Below the pieces are notes generated by a model. The model saw only the letters and a list, made by a program, of their open reading frames with translations. It was not told the origin of the DNA and did not search any database. This document shows positions 29,489 through 41,461 of a stretch of 44,230 nt of DNA, one piece after another. Source of the DNA: Nocardia concava NBRC 100430. Its GTDB lineage: Bacteria; Actinomycetota; Actinomycetes; Mycobacteriales; Mycobacteriaceae. The stretch covers positions 1 through 44,230 of the forward strand of contig NZ_BAFX01000032.1 of the NCBI RefSeq assembly GCF_000308815.1. The letters run 5' to 3'. A program made the position numbers and the translations under genes. Positions within the stretch are counted from its first letter, which is position 1, and every line of letters starts with the position of its first letter.

Positions 29489-30673
29489 ATGCTGCTGAGT
29501 CAGGGCGTATTCAGCCAGGGCGCGGTCGTCCCGCTCCGGGAGCTGCTGCTGGTGCTGCTCGTCGCCACGGTCATCGCATTCCTGTCCACCGGCGGAATTC
29601 GGGTGCTGGCCATCGCCTTCGGCGCGGTGGCGATCCCGCGTGAGCGCGATGTGCATGTGAAGCCGATTCCCCGCATGGGCGGTCTGGGCATCTATCTGGG
29701 CCTGCTGGCGGCCGTGCTGTTCGCGCACCAGCTGCCCGCGCTGCGCCGCGGCTTCGACTATCCCAAGGACATTCCCGCGGTGCTGGCCGCGGCCACGCTC
29801 ATCGTGCTGGTCGGCATCATCGACGACCGCTGGGGCCTGGACTGGCTGACCAAGCTGGTCGGCCAGATCACCGCGGCGGGCGTGATGGCGGTGATGGGCC
29901 TGAGCTGGGTGGCCATCTACAACCCCTTCACCAACGAGACCGTGGTGCTGGATCCGCTGCAGGGCGGCCTGGTGACCGTGGGCATCACCGTCACGGTCGT
30001 GAACGCCATGAATTTCGTGGACGGTCTGGACGGTTTGGCCGCGGGCCTCGGTTTCATCGCGGCGGTGGCGGTTTTCGTGTTCACCGTGGGTTTGCTCTAC
30101 GAGGTGGGCGGTTCCACCGACACCTATCCGCCCGCGCTGCTGGCCGCTGCGCTGGCCGGCGCGTGCCTGGGATTTCTGCCGCACAATTTCGCACCCGCCC
30201 GAATTTTCATGGGCGACACCGGTTCCATGCTCATCGGATTGATGCTGGCCGCGGTCTCCACGGGCGCGTCGGGGCGAATTCCGCTGCAGGGTTACGGCCC
30301 GCGCGACATCGTGGGTTTGCTGTCACCGCTGTTGCTGGTGGGTGCGGTGATGTTCATTCCCGTACTCGATCTTGTTCTGGCCGTGATACGCCGAGTTCGC
30401 GCCGGTGTGAGTTTTTCCACTCCCGACAAAATGCATCTTCATCACCGTTTGCTGCAGATCGGACATTCGCAGCGTCGCGTGGTCCTGGTGATCTATCTCT
30501 GGGTGAGCGTCCTGGCATTCGGCGCGGTCGGCACCTCGTTGATCTCGGATCGCCGCGTGGTTGTCCTGTTGTTCGCCGCGGGCCTGGTTTTCGCGTTGAT
30601 CGTGACCGCGGTGCCGTCCTGGCGTGAACTTCGTGCCAAACCGCCCCGCAGTGATAATCGAGCCGCCGGGTAA
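29489..30673 (+). CDS. wecA: undecaprenyl-phosphate N-acetylglucosaminyl-1-phosphate transferase (WecA/Rfe)
   Basis: A 394-residue polytopic transferase (about 11 spans) of the MraY/WecA family that attaches GlcNAc-1-P to decaprenyl/undecaprenyl phosphate, the first step of arabinogalactan linker synthesis in mycolic-acid bacteria. The Asp-rich motif IIDDRWG (Asp112-113), NAMNFVDGLDGLAAG (about 172-186), FMGDTGS (about 240) and the cytoplasmic HLHHRLL loop (about 314) are all intact. HIHH-like histidines separate WecA from MraY. It follows sua5 by 11 bp and precedes the small membrane protein and ATP synthase genes, as in mycobacteria. Confidence 0.93.
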   Translation: MLLSQGVFSQGAVVPLRELLLVLLVATVIAFLSTGGIRVLAIAFGAVAIPRERDVHVKPIPRMGGLGIYLGLLAAVLFAHQLPALRRGFDYPKDIPAVLAAATLIVLVGIIDDRWGLDWLTKLVGQITAAGVMAVMGLSWVAIYNPFTNETVVLDPLQGGLVTVGITVTVVNAMNFVDGLDGLAAGLGFIAAVAVFVFTVGLLYEVGGSTDTYPPALLAAALAGACLGFLPHNFAPARIFMGDTGSMLIGLMLAAVSTGASGRIPLQGYGPRDIVGLLSPLLLVGAVMFIPVLDLVLAVIRRVRAGVSFSTPDKMHLHHRLLQIGHSQRRVVLVIYLWVSVLAFGAVGTSLISDRRVVVLLFAAGLVFALIVTAVPSWRELRAKPPRSDNRAAG

Positions 30674-30684
30674 AGTTGCTGACC

Positions 30685-31113
30685 GTGAGCACGCCTACTG
30701 AACCCGGTCCCGACGCCCCGCTGCGCGCGGCATTGCGCTACGGCATCGCCGGTTTGGCTGTGCTGGTTGTGGTTTCGGCGATCCTGTCGTCGATCTTCGC
30801 GGGCCTGCCCGGCCTGTGGGGCGCCCTGATCGGCGCCGCCCTAGGCGGTGCGTTCATTCTCACCACCGCCGCGTCGGTGCTGTTCAGCGCCAAGATCGAA
30901 TCCGGCCTGCAGGGCATCGTGCTGCTCGGCAGCTGGGTCGGGAAGCTGCTGCTGGCCGTGGTCGTCATCGCGGTGCTCAAGCAGTTCGACTTCTACAACC
31001 GCTTCTCGCTGTTCTTCACGGTCATCGCCGCGCTGCTCATCGTGCTCGGCGCGGAGACGTACGGCCTTCTGCGCCAACGTGTTCCGACCGTCGAGGTAGA
31101 GCGCGACCTCTAA
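30685..31113 (+). CDS. small membrane protein preceding the ATP synthase operon (Rv1303/AtpI-like)
   Basis: A 142-residue protein with four hydrophobic segments (about 18-40, 45-68, 75-100 and 105-127), the layout of AtpI/Rv1303-type proteins found directly before atpB. AtpI helps assemble the c ring in other bacteria; for this lineage the role is unproven. I chose GTG 30685 (MSTPTEPGPDAP); a TTG at 30676 gives three more residues. The gene follows wecA by 11 bp, so it probably belongs to the same transcript, while atpB has its own promoter region 130 bp later. Confidence 0.8.
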   Translation: MSTPTEPGPDAPLRAALRYGIAGLAVLVVVSAILSSIFAGLPGLWGALIGAALGGAFILTTAASVLFSAKIESGLQGIVLLGSWVGKLLLAVVVIAVLKQFDFYNRFSLFFTVIAALLIVLGAETYGLLRQRVPTVEVERDL

Positions 31114-31239
31114 CTCCGCGCCCCGGCACGGCCCGGCGAAACACCGTTCATCACGGGTTTCTCCGACCCCCTACGCAATGTCGTAGATAACTTGATAAAC
31201 TCTTTACCTGTAGCCAACCGAATCAACAGGGGGGGTCGC

Positions 31240-31268
31240 CTGAGACCCGCCTGAGAGCAGGTTATGCT
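31240..31268 (+). promoter_or_regulatory. possible atp operon promoter
   Basis: CTGAGA (31240-31245), a 17-bp spacer and TATGCT (31263-31268). Transcription would start near 31275, at the edge of a hairpin (31272-31278 with 31294-31300), leaving a leader of about 190 nt before atpB. Confidence 0.4.
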
Positions 31269-31274
31269 TACAGC

Positions 31275-31463
31275 CGTACCGGGCCCTCAGGGCTACGGTT
31301 CTGCACCGTCGACGATGTCGCCGACGCGCGTACAGACGCCAGGGCGTGACTGCCACAGCTGCTGACGAACTTCGAGCCGACCTGAGTCGACCCACCAGAT
31401 CGTCAATGTCCGATCGAACCACGGGAGAAAACTATCTCCCGCGGCCGACCACGGGAGAGAACG
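31275..31463 (+). promoter_or_regulatory. atp operon leader with two alternative anti-Shine-Dalgarno hairpins
   Basis: CGGGAGA occurs at 31422-31428 and again at 31452-31458, the second copy being the atpB ribosome-binding site. Between them TCTCCCG (31435-31441) is perfectly complementary to both. It can form a 7-bp hairpin with the first copy (loop AAACTA), leaving the atpB site free, or with the second (10-nt loop), hiding it. The two folds exclude each other. The flanking 14-mers CCACGGGAGAAAAC and CCACGGGAGAGAAC are near-identical direct repeats. The fold is seen in sequence; regulation is inference. Confidence 0.55.
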
Positions 31464-32577
<1,114 letters not shown>

Positions 32578-32603
32578 TTCCGGCAAAAGACTAGGAATCA
32601 ACG

Positions 32604-33155
32604 ATGAACAACATTGTTTTGCTCGCGGCCGAGGAGGACATCAACCCCCTCGTCCCGAAGACCTACGACATTGTCTGGTCTGCGATTGTCTTCATCGTTA
32701 TCGCCTTTGTCTTCGCCAAGTACGTCGTTCCGCGCCTGACCAAGGTGCTGAACGAGCGGACCGAGAAGATCGAGGGCGGTATCGCCAAGGCCGAGGCCGT
32801 CCAGGCCGAGGCGCAGGCCACCCTGCAGCAGTACCAGGAGCAGCTGGCCGAGGCTCGCCTCGAGGCCGCTCGCATCCGTGAGGAGGCCCGCACCCAGGGT
32901 GCGGCGATCCTGGCGCAGATGCGTACCGATGCGCAGGCCGAGGCCGACCGCATCGTGGCCGCCGGTCACTCGCAGCTGGAGGCTCAGCGCCAGCAGATCG
33001 TGACCGAGCTGCGGTCCGAGCTGGGCCGCACCGCGGTCGACCTGGCCGAGAAGATCATCGGTCAGTCGGTGGCCGACGAGGCCAAGCAGTCGGCGTCGAT
33101 CGACCGGTTCCTGCAGGAGCTGGACGCGAACGCCGGCATCGGGGTCGGAAGGTAA
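32604..33155 (+). CDS. atpF: ATP synthase subunit b
   Basis: A 183-residue stator subunit. One membrane helix (about 22-45, [19 protein letters not shown]) is followed by a long charged coiled coil (about 50-160) rich in Ala, Glu, Gln and Arg that reaches to the delta subunit. ATG 32604 is 26 bp after atpE. As in related organisms it is a separate gene; the fused b-delta arrangement of Mycobacterium is not seen here because the next gene lacks a b-type N-terminus. Confidence 0.95.
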   Translation: MNNIVLLAAEEDINPLVPKTYDIVWSAIVFIVIAFVFAKYVVPRLTKVLNERTEKIEGGIAKAEAVQAEAQATLQQYQEQLAEARLEAARIREEARTQGAAILAQMRTDAQAEADRIVAAGHSQLEAQRQQIVTELRSELGRTAVDLAEKIIGQSVADEAKQSASIDRFLQELDANAGIGVGR

Positions 33156-33174
33156 CGAGCCGAAAGTGGGAAGC

Positions 33175-33984
33175 ATGTACGCAGCGAGCCGCGAGGCGAG
33201 TTCCCGTGCGCGGGAAGCTCTTCGGTCCGCTCTGACCGGTAGCGACACCGTCGCGGCGACTACGGGCTCGGAACTGTTCGCCGTTGTCGCCGTCCTCGAC
33301 GACCACCGTTCGCTGCGTGTGGCGCTCGCGGATAAGTCGGTGTCGAGTTCGGCGCGGGCCGAGCTAGCCGAACGCGTCTTCGGCGGCAAGATCAGCGGAA
33401 CCACGCAGGCCGTGCTGACCACCGCGGTGGCTCAGGACTGGTCGCGCGCCCGCGATCTGGTGGACACGCTGGTCCTGCTCGGCCGCGAGGCGCTGCTGCG
33501 CGCCGCGGACGAGCGTGGCCGGCTGACCGCGGTCGAGGACGAGCTGTTCCGGCTGGGCCGGATCATCGACGACAACCCGGACCTGGAGCAGGCGCTGCAG
33601 GACCACGGCAAGCCGGCGGATGCCAAGCGTGCCCTGGTGCAGCGTCTGCTCGCCGGCAAGGTCGAGGAGATCACCCTGCAGCTGGTCGAACAGGCCGTGC
33701 TGCGCCACAAGGGCGACTCCGGCCAGGCCATCGACGAGCTGTCCGACCTGGCGGCTTCGCTCCGGGAGCAGATCGTGGCGCACGTCCGTGCCGCGGTGGC
33801 CCTGACGCCGCAGCAGCGCGAGCACCTCGCCGCGTCGCTGCAGCGCATCTACGACAAGCCCGTCACGGTGCACGTGCAGGAGGACCCGACCTTGCTGGCC
33901 GGTGTCGTCGTGCGCGTCGGCGACGACCTGATCGACGGCAGCGCCGTCGGCCGCCTCCAGCGCTTGCGTCAGTCTCTCGCTTAG
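33175..33984 (+). CDS. atpH: ATP synthase subunit delta
   Basis: A 269-residue delta (OSCP) subunit linking the b stalk to the alpha3beta3 head. It is longer than the ~177 residues of E. coli because of an extra central helical segment, normal in high-GC actinobacteria. It begins [17 protein letters not shown] and ends [27 protein letters not shown], the conserved C-terminal signature. ATG 33175 is chosen over the GTG at 33166, because MYAASRE is the usual start of this family in nocardiae. Confidence 0.93.
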   Translation: MYAASREASSRAREALRSALTGSDTVAATTGSELFAVVAVLDDHRSLRVALADKSVSSSARAELAERVFGGKISGTTQAVLTTAVAQDWSRARDLVDTLVLLGREALLRAADERGRLTAVEDELFRLGRIIDDNPDLEQALQDHGKPADAKRALVQRLLAGKVEEITLQLVEQAVLRHKGDSGQAIDELSDLAASLREQIVAHVRAAVALTPQQREHLAASLQRIYDKPVTVHVQEDPTLLAGVVVRVGDDLIDGSAVGRLQRLRQSLA

Positions 33985-34048
33985 AGACGAACGCTCAAAA
34001 GCGCATCTACACACCGACATTCGAGACCACAGCGAGAGCAGGAAGAAC

Positions 34049-35686
34049 ATGGCGGAGCTGACGATCTCCCCCGATGAGATCCGTAGCGCGATCGAGAGCT
34101 ACACCCAGAGCTACACCCCCGAGACCTCCATCGAAGAGATCGGTGTCGTCACCGACACCGGCGACGGCATCGCCCACATCAGCGGCCTGCCGTCCGCGAT
34201 GGCCAACGAGCTGCTGGAGTTCCCGGGCGGCGTCCTCGGCGTGGCGCTGAACCTGGAGGACACCGAGATCGGTGCCGTCGTTCTGGGTGAGTTCGACACC
34301 CTGGAAGAGGGCCAGCAGGTCCGCCGCACCGGCGACGTGCTCTCGGTTCCCGTGGGCGACAAGTTCCTCGGTCGCGTCATCGACCCGCTGGGCGCGCCGA
34401 TCGACGGCCTGGGCGAGATCGAGGCCGACGAGCGTCGCGTGCTCGAGCTGCAGGCCGCCACCGTGCTGGAGCGTCAGCCGGTCGGTGAGCCGATGGCCAC
34501 CGGCATCACCGCCATCGACGCCCTGACCGCCATCGGCCGCGGCCAGCGTCAGCTGGTCATCGGTGACCGCAAGACCGGCAAGACCGCGGTCTGCATCGAC
34601 GCGATCATCAACCAGAAGGCCAACTGGGCCACCGGCGATCCGACCAAGCAGGTGCGCTGCATCTACGTCGCGATCGGCCAGAAGGGCTCCACCATCGCGG
34701 GCGTGAAGTCGGCCCTCGAGGCGCACGGCGCGATGGAGTACACCACCATCGTCGCGGCCCCGGCCTCCGACTCCGCCGGCTTCAAGTGGCTTGCGCCGTA
34801 CACCGGTTCGGCCCTCGGCCAGCACTGGATGTACCAGGGCAAGCACGTCCTGATCGTGTTCGACGACCTGTCCAAGCAGGCCGAGGCCTACCGCGCCATC
34901 TCGCTGCTGCTGCGCCGCCCGCCGGGCCGCGAGGCGTACCCGGGTGACGTCTTCTACCTGCACTCGCGTCTGCTGGAGCGTTGCGCCAAGCTGTCCGACG
35001 CGCTGGGCGCGGGCTCCATGACCGGTCTGCCGATCATCGAGACCAAGGCCAACGACGTCTCGGCGTTCATCCCGACCAACGTCATCTCCATCACCGACGG
35101 CCAGGTGTTCCTGGAGTCGGACCTCTTCAACAAGGGTGTCCGCCCGGCCATCAACGTCGGTATCTCGGTTTCCCGAGTCGGTGGCGCCGCGCAGACCAAG
35201 GCCATGAAGAAGGTCTCCGGTTCGCTGCGTCTGGAGCTGGCCTCCTACCGTGAGCTCGAGGCGTTCTCCGCCTTCGCCTCCGACCTGGATGCCGCCTCGC
35301 TGGCCCAGCTGGAGCGTGGCGCGCGCTGGGTCGAGCTGCTCAAGCAGGACCAGTACGCCCCGGTTTCCGTTGAGGACCAGGTCGTTTCGCTGTACCTGGT
35401 CGACGCCGGCTACTACGACTCGGTGCCGGTCGGCGACATCCGCCGCTTCAACTCCGAGCTGCTGGAGAACCTGCACGCCACCGTGCAGTCCTCCTTCGAC
35501 GCCCTGCAGGGCGGCGCCAAGGTGCTCGAGGGCGAGGCCGCCGACGCCATCAAGGCCGCGACCGACAAGTTCAAGCTGGGCTTCCTGGCGTCCGACGGCT
35601 CGCGCGTCGTCGAGGCCGAGGCCGACAAGCTGGATCACGAAGAGGTCGAGTCTCTTTCCGTCACTCGCAAGCACGTCGAGAAGTAA
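34049..35686 (+). CDS. atpA: ATP synthase subunit alpha
   Basis: A 545-residue non-catalytic alpha subunit of F1. Walker A is GDRKTGKT (172-179, Lys178), followed by the Walker [11 protein letters not shown] and the conserved [12 protein letters not shown] region. The arginine-finger region is in [16 protein letters not shown] (about 370). Length is typical of actinobacteria, which carry a C-terminal extension (here ending [15 protein letters not shown]). That extension in mycobacteria helps block ATP hydrolysis; whether this one does is unknown. ATG 34049 follows GAGCAGGAAGAAC. Confidence 0.97.
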   Translation: MAELTISPDEIRSAIESYTQSYTPETSIEEIGVVTDTGDGIAHISGLPSAMANELLEFPGGVLGVALNLEDTEIGAVVLGEFDTLEEGQQVRRTGDVLSVPVGDKFLGRVIDPLGAPIDGLGEIEADERRVLELQAATVLERQPVGEPMATGITAIDALTAIGRGQRQLVIGDRKTGKTAVCIDAIINQKANWATGDPTKQVRCIYVAIGQKGSTIAGVKSALEAHGAMEYTTIVAAPASDSAGFKWLAPYTGSALGQHWMYQGKHVLIVFDDLSKQAEAYRAISLLLRRPPGREAYPGDVFYLHSRLLERCAKLSDALGAGSMTGLPIIETKANDVSAFIPTNVISITDGQVFLESDLFNKGVRPAINVGISVSRVGGAAQTKAMKKVSGSLRLELASYRELEAFSAFASDLDAASLAQLERGARWVELLKQDQYAPVSVEDQVVSLYLVDAGYYDSVPVGDIRRFNSELLENLHATVQSSFDALQGGAKVLEGEAADAIKAATDKFKLGFLASDGSRVVEAEADKLDHEEVESLSVTRKHVEK

Positions 35687-35740
35687 GACGAGGCTCATGC
35701 GACTGACCGAATCGACGAATGAAGGGAGTGTGAACCGCTA

Positions 35741-36712
35741 ATGGCAAGCGTGCGCGAATTGCGCTCCCGCATTCGTTCTGTGAGCTCGATCAAGAAGATC
35801 ACCAAGGCCCAGGAACTGATCGCGACCTCGCGAATCAGCAAGGCGCAGGCCCGAGTTGCCGCCGCCAAGCCCTACGCGGAGGAGATCACCAAGGTGCTGG
35901 CCGAATTGGCCAGCGCCAGTGGGAATCTCAACCACCCGCTGCTCACCGAACGTGAGAACCCGCGCCGCGCAGCGGTTCTGGTCATCACCTCCGACCGCGG
36001 TATGTGCGGCGGCTACAACTCCAACGTGCTCAAGCGCGCCGAGGAGCTGCTGGCCACCCTGCGTTCCGAGGGCAAGGAGCCGGTGCTCTACGTCATGGGC
36101 GCGAAGGGCCTGACCTACTACACCTTCCGCAAGCGGACGGTGAACGGGTCCTGGCTGGGCTTCTCGCAGCAGCCCAACTACGTGGACGCCTCGGCCGCGT
36201 GCAACCACCTGGTGGAAGCGTTCATGGCCGGAGCCGACGGCGAGGTGGAGGCCCCCAACGGGGTCGGCACCATGGCTGGCGTCGACGAACTGCACATCGT
36301 CTACACGCGTTTCGTGTCGATGCTGTCGCAGCAGCCCGAGGTGCGTCGCCTGGCCCCGATCCAGGTGACCTTCGTGGACGAGAACTTCGACATGGGTCCG
36401 GACAGCTTCACCGACTCCGAGTCGGCGACGCTCTCGCCCCAGTACGAGTTCGAGCCGGACGCGGATCGCCTGCTGGGCGCGCTGCTTCCGAAGTACATCA
36501 ACACTCGGATCTACTCGTCGCTGCTCGAGGCGGCGGCATCGGAGTCGGCTGCGCGCCGCACCGCCATGAAGGCCGCGACGGATAACGCCACGGACCTGGT
36601 CAATTCGCTGACCCGGACCGCGAACTCGTTGCGCCAGGCGCAGATTACGCAGGAAATCACGGAAATCGTCGGCGGTGCCAACGCACTGGCGTCGAGCTCG
36701 GACCGCGACTAA
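35741..36712 (+). CDS. atpG: ATP synthase subunit gamma
   Basis: A 323-residue central rotor shaft. The N-terminal helix ([31 protein letters not shown]) and the C-terminal helix ([42 protein letters not shown]) form the coiled coil inside the alpha-beta head; the [14 protein letters not shown] segment (about 84-97) is the usual marker of the family. The region around residues 165-180 ([17 protein letters not shown]) is a loop seen in mycobacterial gammas and not in E. coli. The gene lies between atpA and atpD with a 54-bp gap before its ATG. Confidence 0.96.
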   Translation: MASVRELRSRIRSVSSIKKITKAQELIATSRISKAQARVAAAKPYAEEITKVLAELASASGNLNHPLLTERENPRRAAVLVITSDRGMCGGYNSNVLKRAEELLATLRSEGKEPVLYVMGAKGLTYYTFRKRTVNGSWLGFSQQPNYVDASAACNHLVEAFMAGADGEVEAPNGVGTMAGVDELHIVYTRFVSMLSQQPEVRRLAPIQVTFVDENFDMGPDSFTDSESATLSPQYEFEPDADRLLGALLPKYINTRIYSSLLEAAASESAARRTAMKAATDNATDLVNSLTRTANSLRQAQITQEITEIVGGANALASSSDRD

Positions 36713-38161
<1,449 letters not shown>

Positions 38162-38167
38162 TCACCC

Positions 38168-38545
38168 ATGGCTGATATGTCCGTTGATCTGGTCGCCGTC
38201 GAGCGACTGGTGTGGTCGGGCCGGGCGTCCTTCGTCTCGGCCCAGACCACCGAGGGTGAGATCGGCATCCTGGCCGGTCACGAGCCCCTGCTCGGCCAGC
38301 TGGTCGAGGGCGGCACCGTGACCATCGTGTCCGACGATGACGAGCGCATCGTCGCGGCCGTGCACGGCGGTTTCTTCTCGGTCACCGCCACCTCGGTGCG
38401 CGTGCTGGCCGAATCCGCCGAATTCGCCTTCGATATCGACGAGGCGGCCGCCAAGGCCGTCGTCGCCGATCCGGATGCGAGCCCGGCCGCGCTGGCCAAG
38501 GCACAGGGCCAGCTGCGCGCCCTCGAGAAGGCTGCGCACGCGTAG
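38168..38545 (+). CDS. atpC: ATP synthase subunit epsilon
   Basis: A 125-residue epsilon subunit. An N-terminal beta barrel (1-~88) carries [20 protein letters not shown], the family signature, followed by two C-terminal helices ([18 protein letters not shown]). It couples the rotor shaft to the c ring and, in mycobacteria, its short C-terminal helices contribute to suppressing ATP hydrolysis. It starts six bases after the atpD stop and ends the operon 18 bp before a strong terminator. Confidence 0.95.
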   Translation: MADMSVDLVAVERLVWSGRASFVSAQTTEGEIGILAGHEPLLGQLVEGGTVTIVSDDDERIVAAVHGGFFSVTATSVRVLAESAEFAFDIDEAAAKAVVADPDASPAALAKAQGQLRALEKAAHA

Positions 38546-38563
38546 TCTGCTCGACGCAGAAGC

Positions 38564-38608
38564 AAAAGGGCGGCGGCCCCGGGAAAACCCCGGGGCCGCC
38601 GCTCTTTT
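38564..38608. terminator. strong bidirectional terminator after atpC
   Basis: A perfect 14-bp GC stem (38570-38583 with 38589-38602) extends through GU and AAAA/TTTT pairs to 38564 and 38608 around a 5-nt AAAAC loop. Both ends are T-rich on their own strand, so it can stop the atp transcript and the convergent dehydrogenase transcript, which ends 12 bp further on. Confidence 0.92.
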
Positions 38609-38620
38609 CGTTGTGTGGGG

Positions 38621-39712
38621 TTATTCGAAGGTCAGGATCGGCTTGATGGTGCCGCCGTGGTGGGCGTCCGCCAGCGCGGTGTCGATGTCCTCGAACTTGT
38701 AGGTCTTGCTGATCTTTTCGATCGGGAACTTGCCTTCGGCATGCCACTGCAGCAATTGCGGAATGAATTTCTGCGGATCGCCACTGCCTTCGATGCAGCC
38801 CCGGACGGCCTTGCCGTTTCCGGTGAGATGGCCGATCTCGAAGTCCATGCTGGCCTCGCCGAGCCCGACCAGCACCAGGGTTCCCATGGGGGCCAAGGCT
38901 TCCAGCCCCTTGGCGATGACGGCATTGACCGCCGTGGTGTCGAGGGCGAAGTTCGCGCCGCCGTTCGTCGCCGCGACGATCTGCGCCACCACGTCCTCGG
39001 CCGCGCCGTCGATGAGCACATCCGCGCCCAGCTCCTTGGCCACCGCCAGGCGCTCCGCGGAAAGGTCAATGGCCACAATGGTTCCCGCGCCGATGGCCCG
39101 GGCCGCCATGAGCGCGGCCATGCCCACGCCGCCGACGCCGAAGATGGCGATGGAATCGTTCGGCCCCGGCTTCATCACATTGGCGACCGCGCCCGCACCG
39201 GTCTGCACGCCGCAGCCGAAGGGTGCGGTGGCGACCAGGTCGATCTCTTTGTCGACCACCACGACGCTGCGCGCCGGAACCAGCGCGTGGGTGGCGAAAC
39301 TCGACTGTCCGAAGAACGCGCCCATCACCTTTTCGCCATTTTTGCTCAGCGGCGAGGTGAAATCCGATCGTCCGCCCGAGGTATTGAGAACCACGAAATT
39401 CTCGCAATACGGCGGCAGCCCGTTGGCGCAGCGTGAACAGGTGCCGCAACTGGCGTAGGTGAGCAGCACGTGGTCCCCGACGGCGATTCCGGTTACCTCC
39501 GAGCCAATCCGTTCGACAACGCCCGCGCCCTCGTGGCCGAGCACGATCGGCAGCTCGGGCGGGAACAGGCCCTTGGTGACCAGATCGGTGTGGCACACGC
39601 CGCTCGCGACGATGCGTACCAGCACCTCACCCGCGCGCGGGTCCTCGATATCGAGGGTTTCCATCGAGAACGGCTTGTCCCCTCCGCGGGCGACGGCGGC
39701 GGTAATTTCCAC
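38621..39712 (-). CDS. zinc-dependent NAD(P) alcohol dehydrogenase (aryl/allyl alcohol type)
   Basis: A 363-residue medium-chain dehydrogenase. Catalytic zinc ligands are Cys40 (GVCHTD), His62 (LGHEGAG) and the later cysteine in FGCGVQTGAGA. The structural zinc is held by four cysteines in CGTCSRCANGLPPYC (about 90-104). The nucleotide motif is IFGVGGVGMAAL (about 195-206). This pattern resembles aryl-alcohol dehydrogenases and the mycobacterial AdhD/MDR group. The start ATG 39712 is followed by MEITAAVARGG. A palindrome resembling the KstR operator lies about 40 bp upstream. Substrate unknown; alcohols or sterol side-chain intermediates are possible. Confidence 0.9.
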   Translation of the reverse strand: MEITAAVARGGDKPFSMETLDIEDPRAGEVLVRIVASGVCHTDLVTKGLFPPELPIVLGHEGAGVVERIGSEVTGIAVGDHVLLTYASCGTCSRCANGLPPYCENFVVLNTSGGRSDFTSPLSKNGEKVMGAFFGQSSFATHALVPARSVVVVDKEIDLVATAPFGCGVQTGAGAVANVMKPGPNDSIAIFGVGGVGMAALMAARAIGAGTIVAIDLSAERLAVAKELGADVLIDGAAEDVVAQIVAATNGGANFALDTTAVNAVIAKGLEALAPMGTLVLVGLGEASMDFEIGHLTGNGKAVRGCIEGSGDPQKFIPQLLQWHAEGKFPIEKISKTYKFEDIDTALADAHHGGTIKPILTFE

Positions 39713-39749
39713 GGAATCTCCTCCAACACTTCCGAATTGTCCGGAGCAT

Positions 39750-39763
39750 AAGAACGTGTTCTA
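39750..39763. promoter_or_regulatory. KstR-like palindrome before the alcohol dehydrogenase
   Basis: AAGAACGTGTTCTA fits the remembered KstR motif TnnAACnnGTTnnA at every fixed position except the first T. It lies 38 bp upstream of the dehydrogenase ATG. A second palindrome, CCCACT-G-AGTGGG, is at 39783-39795, between this site and the porin genes. Confidence 0.45.
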
Positions 39764-39919
39764 ACTTTCGGCCACGTCCGATCCCACTGAGTGGGTTTCG
39801 GGATGGACATGTGGTTGAATGCTGTCGCCGGTCTACGGGTGTGATCTGAAGCACCCGGCAAAGCCTCGGCTATTCCAGCGTTTTCAGCTTTTTTGTCTCC
39901 ACTGATGAGCGAGGGGTTG

Positions 39920-40564
39920 ATGAGCGGGCTTCGTATTGGCAAGTGGGGGGTGGCAGTCGCGGTGGTCGCGGTCGCCCTCGGATTCTTCTCACCGGGTGCG
40001 GCCAACGCGGATGTCACCGTGCCGCTCCCCGACGGGCACATCGAGGGCCCGGGCGTGAAAATCACCAGTCTCGGTGAGCGCGCGATCGTTTCGCCGTCGC
40101 TGGCCGCCAACGGGGCGGGGCGGACGTCGTGGGTATCGGGCAATGTCACCGCCGAAGTGGAGACCCCGGACGGTGAGGTCGGTCCCAACAACGGGCCGAA
40201 GAACTACCCGGGCACCAACAACTCGGGAACGCACGGGTCGTCCAACCTCACGACGGGATACATCGTCGGTTGTCAGGTGAACCTGGGTGTGCTGAGCGCG
40301 AACTCATCGTTCGCCATCAGCGCCACCCCCAGCCTCTCGGGCGGCTTCAGCTTCCCGTTGTCGCCGGGCCAGGTGCAGTGGGTCGCCATCAACAACATCG
40401 AGTTGATCAAGAGCGGCACCTACACCATCAACTACCAGGACATTCCGATGGAGATCCAGGGCTGCGGCGGCTACGCCCAGGCCCGTCAGGTGTCCGTGGT
40501 CGAGATCATCGGCACGGATTATCACAAGGTCTCCCTCTACGGCCAGCCGTTCAGCATCGGCTGA
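39920..40564 (+). CDS. MspA-family porin, first of pair (NfpA/NfpB-like)
   Basis: A 214-residue exported porin. A signal peptide ends GAANA-DV at residue 30. The mature 184-residue protein is beta-rich and carries the family landmarks GYIVGCQVN (about 113-121) and GCGGYAQAR (about 184-192), ending YGQPFSIG as MspA ends YGEPWNMN. MspA proteins assemble into an outer-membrane channel across the mycolic acid layer; in N. farcinica, NfpA and NfpB form a mixed channel. ATG 39920 is chosen because GAGCGAGGGG precedes it; ATG 39905 lacks a ribosome-binding site. A second porin gene follows 27 bp downstream. Both mature proteins have exactly two cysteines, which MspA itself lacks. Confidence 0.92.
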   Translation: MSGLRIGKWGVAVAVVAVALGFFSPGAANADVTVPLPDGHIEGPGVKITSLGERAIVSPSLAANGAGRTSWVSGNVTAEVETPDGEVGPNNGPKNYPGTNNSGTHGSSNLTTGYIVGCQVNLGVLSANSSFAISATPSLSGGFSFPLSPGQVQWVAINNIELIKSGTYTINYQDIPMEIQGCGGYAQARQVSVVEIIGTDYHKVSLYGQPFSIG

Positions 40565-40591
40565 CGAGGCCACTCCGACGGAAGGGATCGC

Positions 40592-41305
40592 ATGTACGGC
40601 AAGGCAATTCGCGTCCGGGGCGGCAAGGTCTTCGGGGTGGCGCTGGCCGCGGCGACGGTGTTCGGGTTCGGTCCGGCCGGTCCGGCGCACGCCGACACCT
40701 TCATTCCGCTCCCGGGCGGAATCATCACCCGCCAGCTCGCCGACGGGACCACCATGACGGTCCGGATCTACGACGAGTCGGCCAAGATCAGCGGGTCCAT
40801 GGGCGACACCCCTGCGCACCGCAATGTCTGGACCACCGGTGTGGCCAGTGTGGACCTCGACGGCCCGAGCGCCGGGAGTAATCAGATCCAGATCAAAATC
40901 AGCCCCGGCTATATCGTCGGCTGCCAGGTGGACATCAGCGGCGGGCTGAACAGCGGCGCCAGCGGCGGTGTCACGAACGATCCGACCAAGGCGACCCAGG
41001 CCAATCCGTTCGGCGGGCTCTCGGCGACCCAATCCTTGTCCGAGGGCATCACGCTCGGGCCCGGCCAGGCCGTCGCGCGCCTGATGCTGGATCTCGAGAA
41101 GCCCGATGACTACGGCATGGAATCACACAAGCGCTACAACAAGATTTCCGGTCCGCACACCAGTGTCAGCTGGACGGACGAGGCTTTCGAGGTGAACGGC
41201 TGCGGCGGCTACGCCCAGGCGCGCTCGTTCGTGGCGGCCGAGGTGGACACCCCCAACTTCATCGGCAACCTCGTGCTTTACGGTGAGCCGTTCAGCATGG
41301 GCTGA
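40592..41305 (+). CDS. MspA-family porin, second of pair (NfpA/NfpB-like)
   Basis: A 237-residue paralogue of the preceding porin. The signal peptide ends PAHA-DT at residue 34. Shared landmarks are GYIVGCQVD, GCGGYAQARSF and the end YGEPFSMG. It has an extra segment of about 20 residues (GGVTNDPTKATQANPFGG region) and a different middle, so the two genes are old duplicates, not a recent repeat. The pair probably forms homo- or heteromeric channels that admit small hydrophilic solutes. The ATG at 40592 follows GGAAGGGATCGC. Confidence 0.92.
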   Translation: MYGKAIRVRGGKVFGVALAAATVFGFGPAGPAHADTFIPLPGGIITRQLADGTTMTVRIYDESAKISGSMGDTPAHRNVWTTGVASVDLDGPSAGSNQIQIKISPGYIVGCQVDISGGLNSGASGGVTNDPTKATQANPFGGLSATQSLSEGITLGPGQAVARLMLDLEKPDDYGMESHKRYNKISGPHTSVSWTDEAFEVNGCGGYAQARSFVAAEVDTPNFIGNLVLYGEPFSMG

Positions 41306-41461
41306 TATATCTTCTGCACCCCGCTGAACAGCGCATACGTCACATTCGGTGGATGGCCGGACTCCGCCTTTCCGAGGTCGCTACTATCGACCGAAAGCGG
41401 GGCCCGGTCTCTGGCCGGTTCGTGATCGACAGCAACGCGGATGTGAAGGGACGGAGCGGCA

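Noticed and set aside
33175..33984. A fused b-delta subunit as in Mycobacterium
   Set aside because: The protein starts directly with the delta-type N-terminus and has no membrane helix; subunit b is encoded by the separate atpF.
34007..35698. 563-codon open frame opposite atpA
   Set aside because: Shadow frame; atpA on the plus strand is certain.
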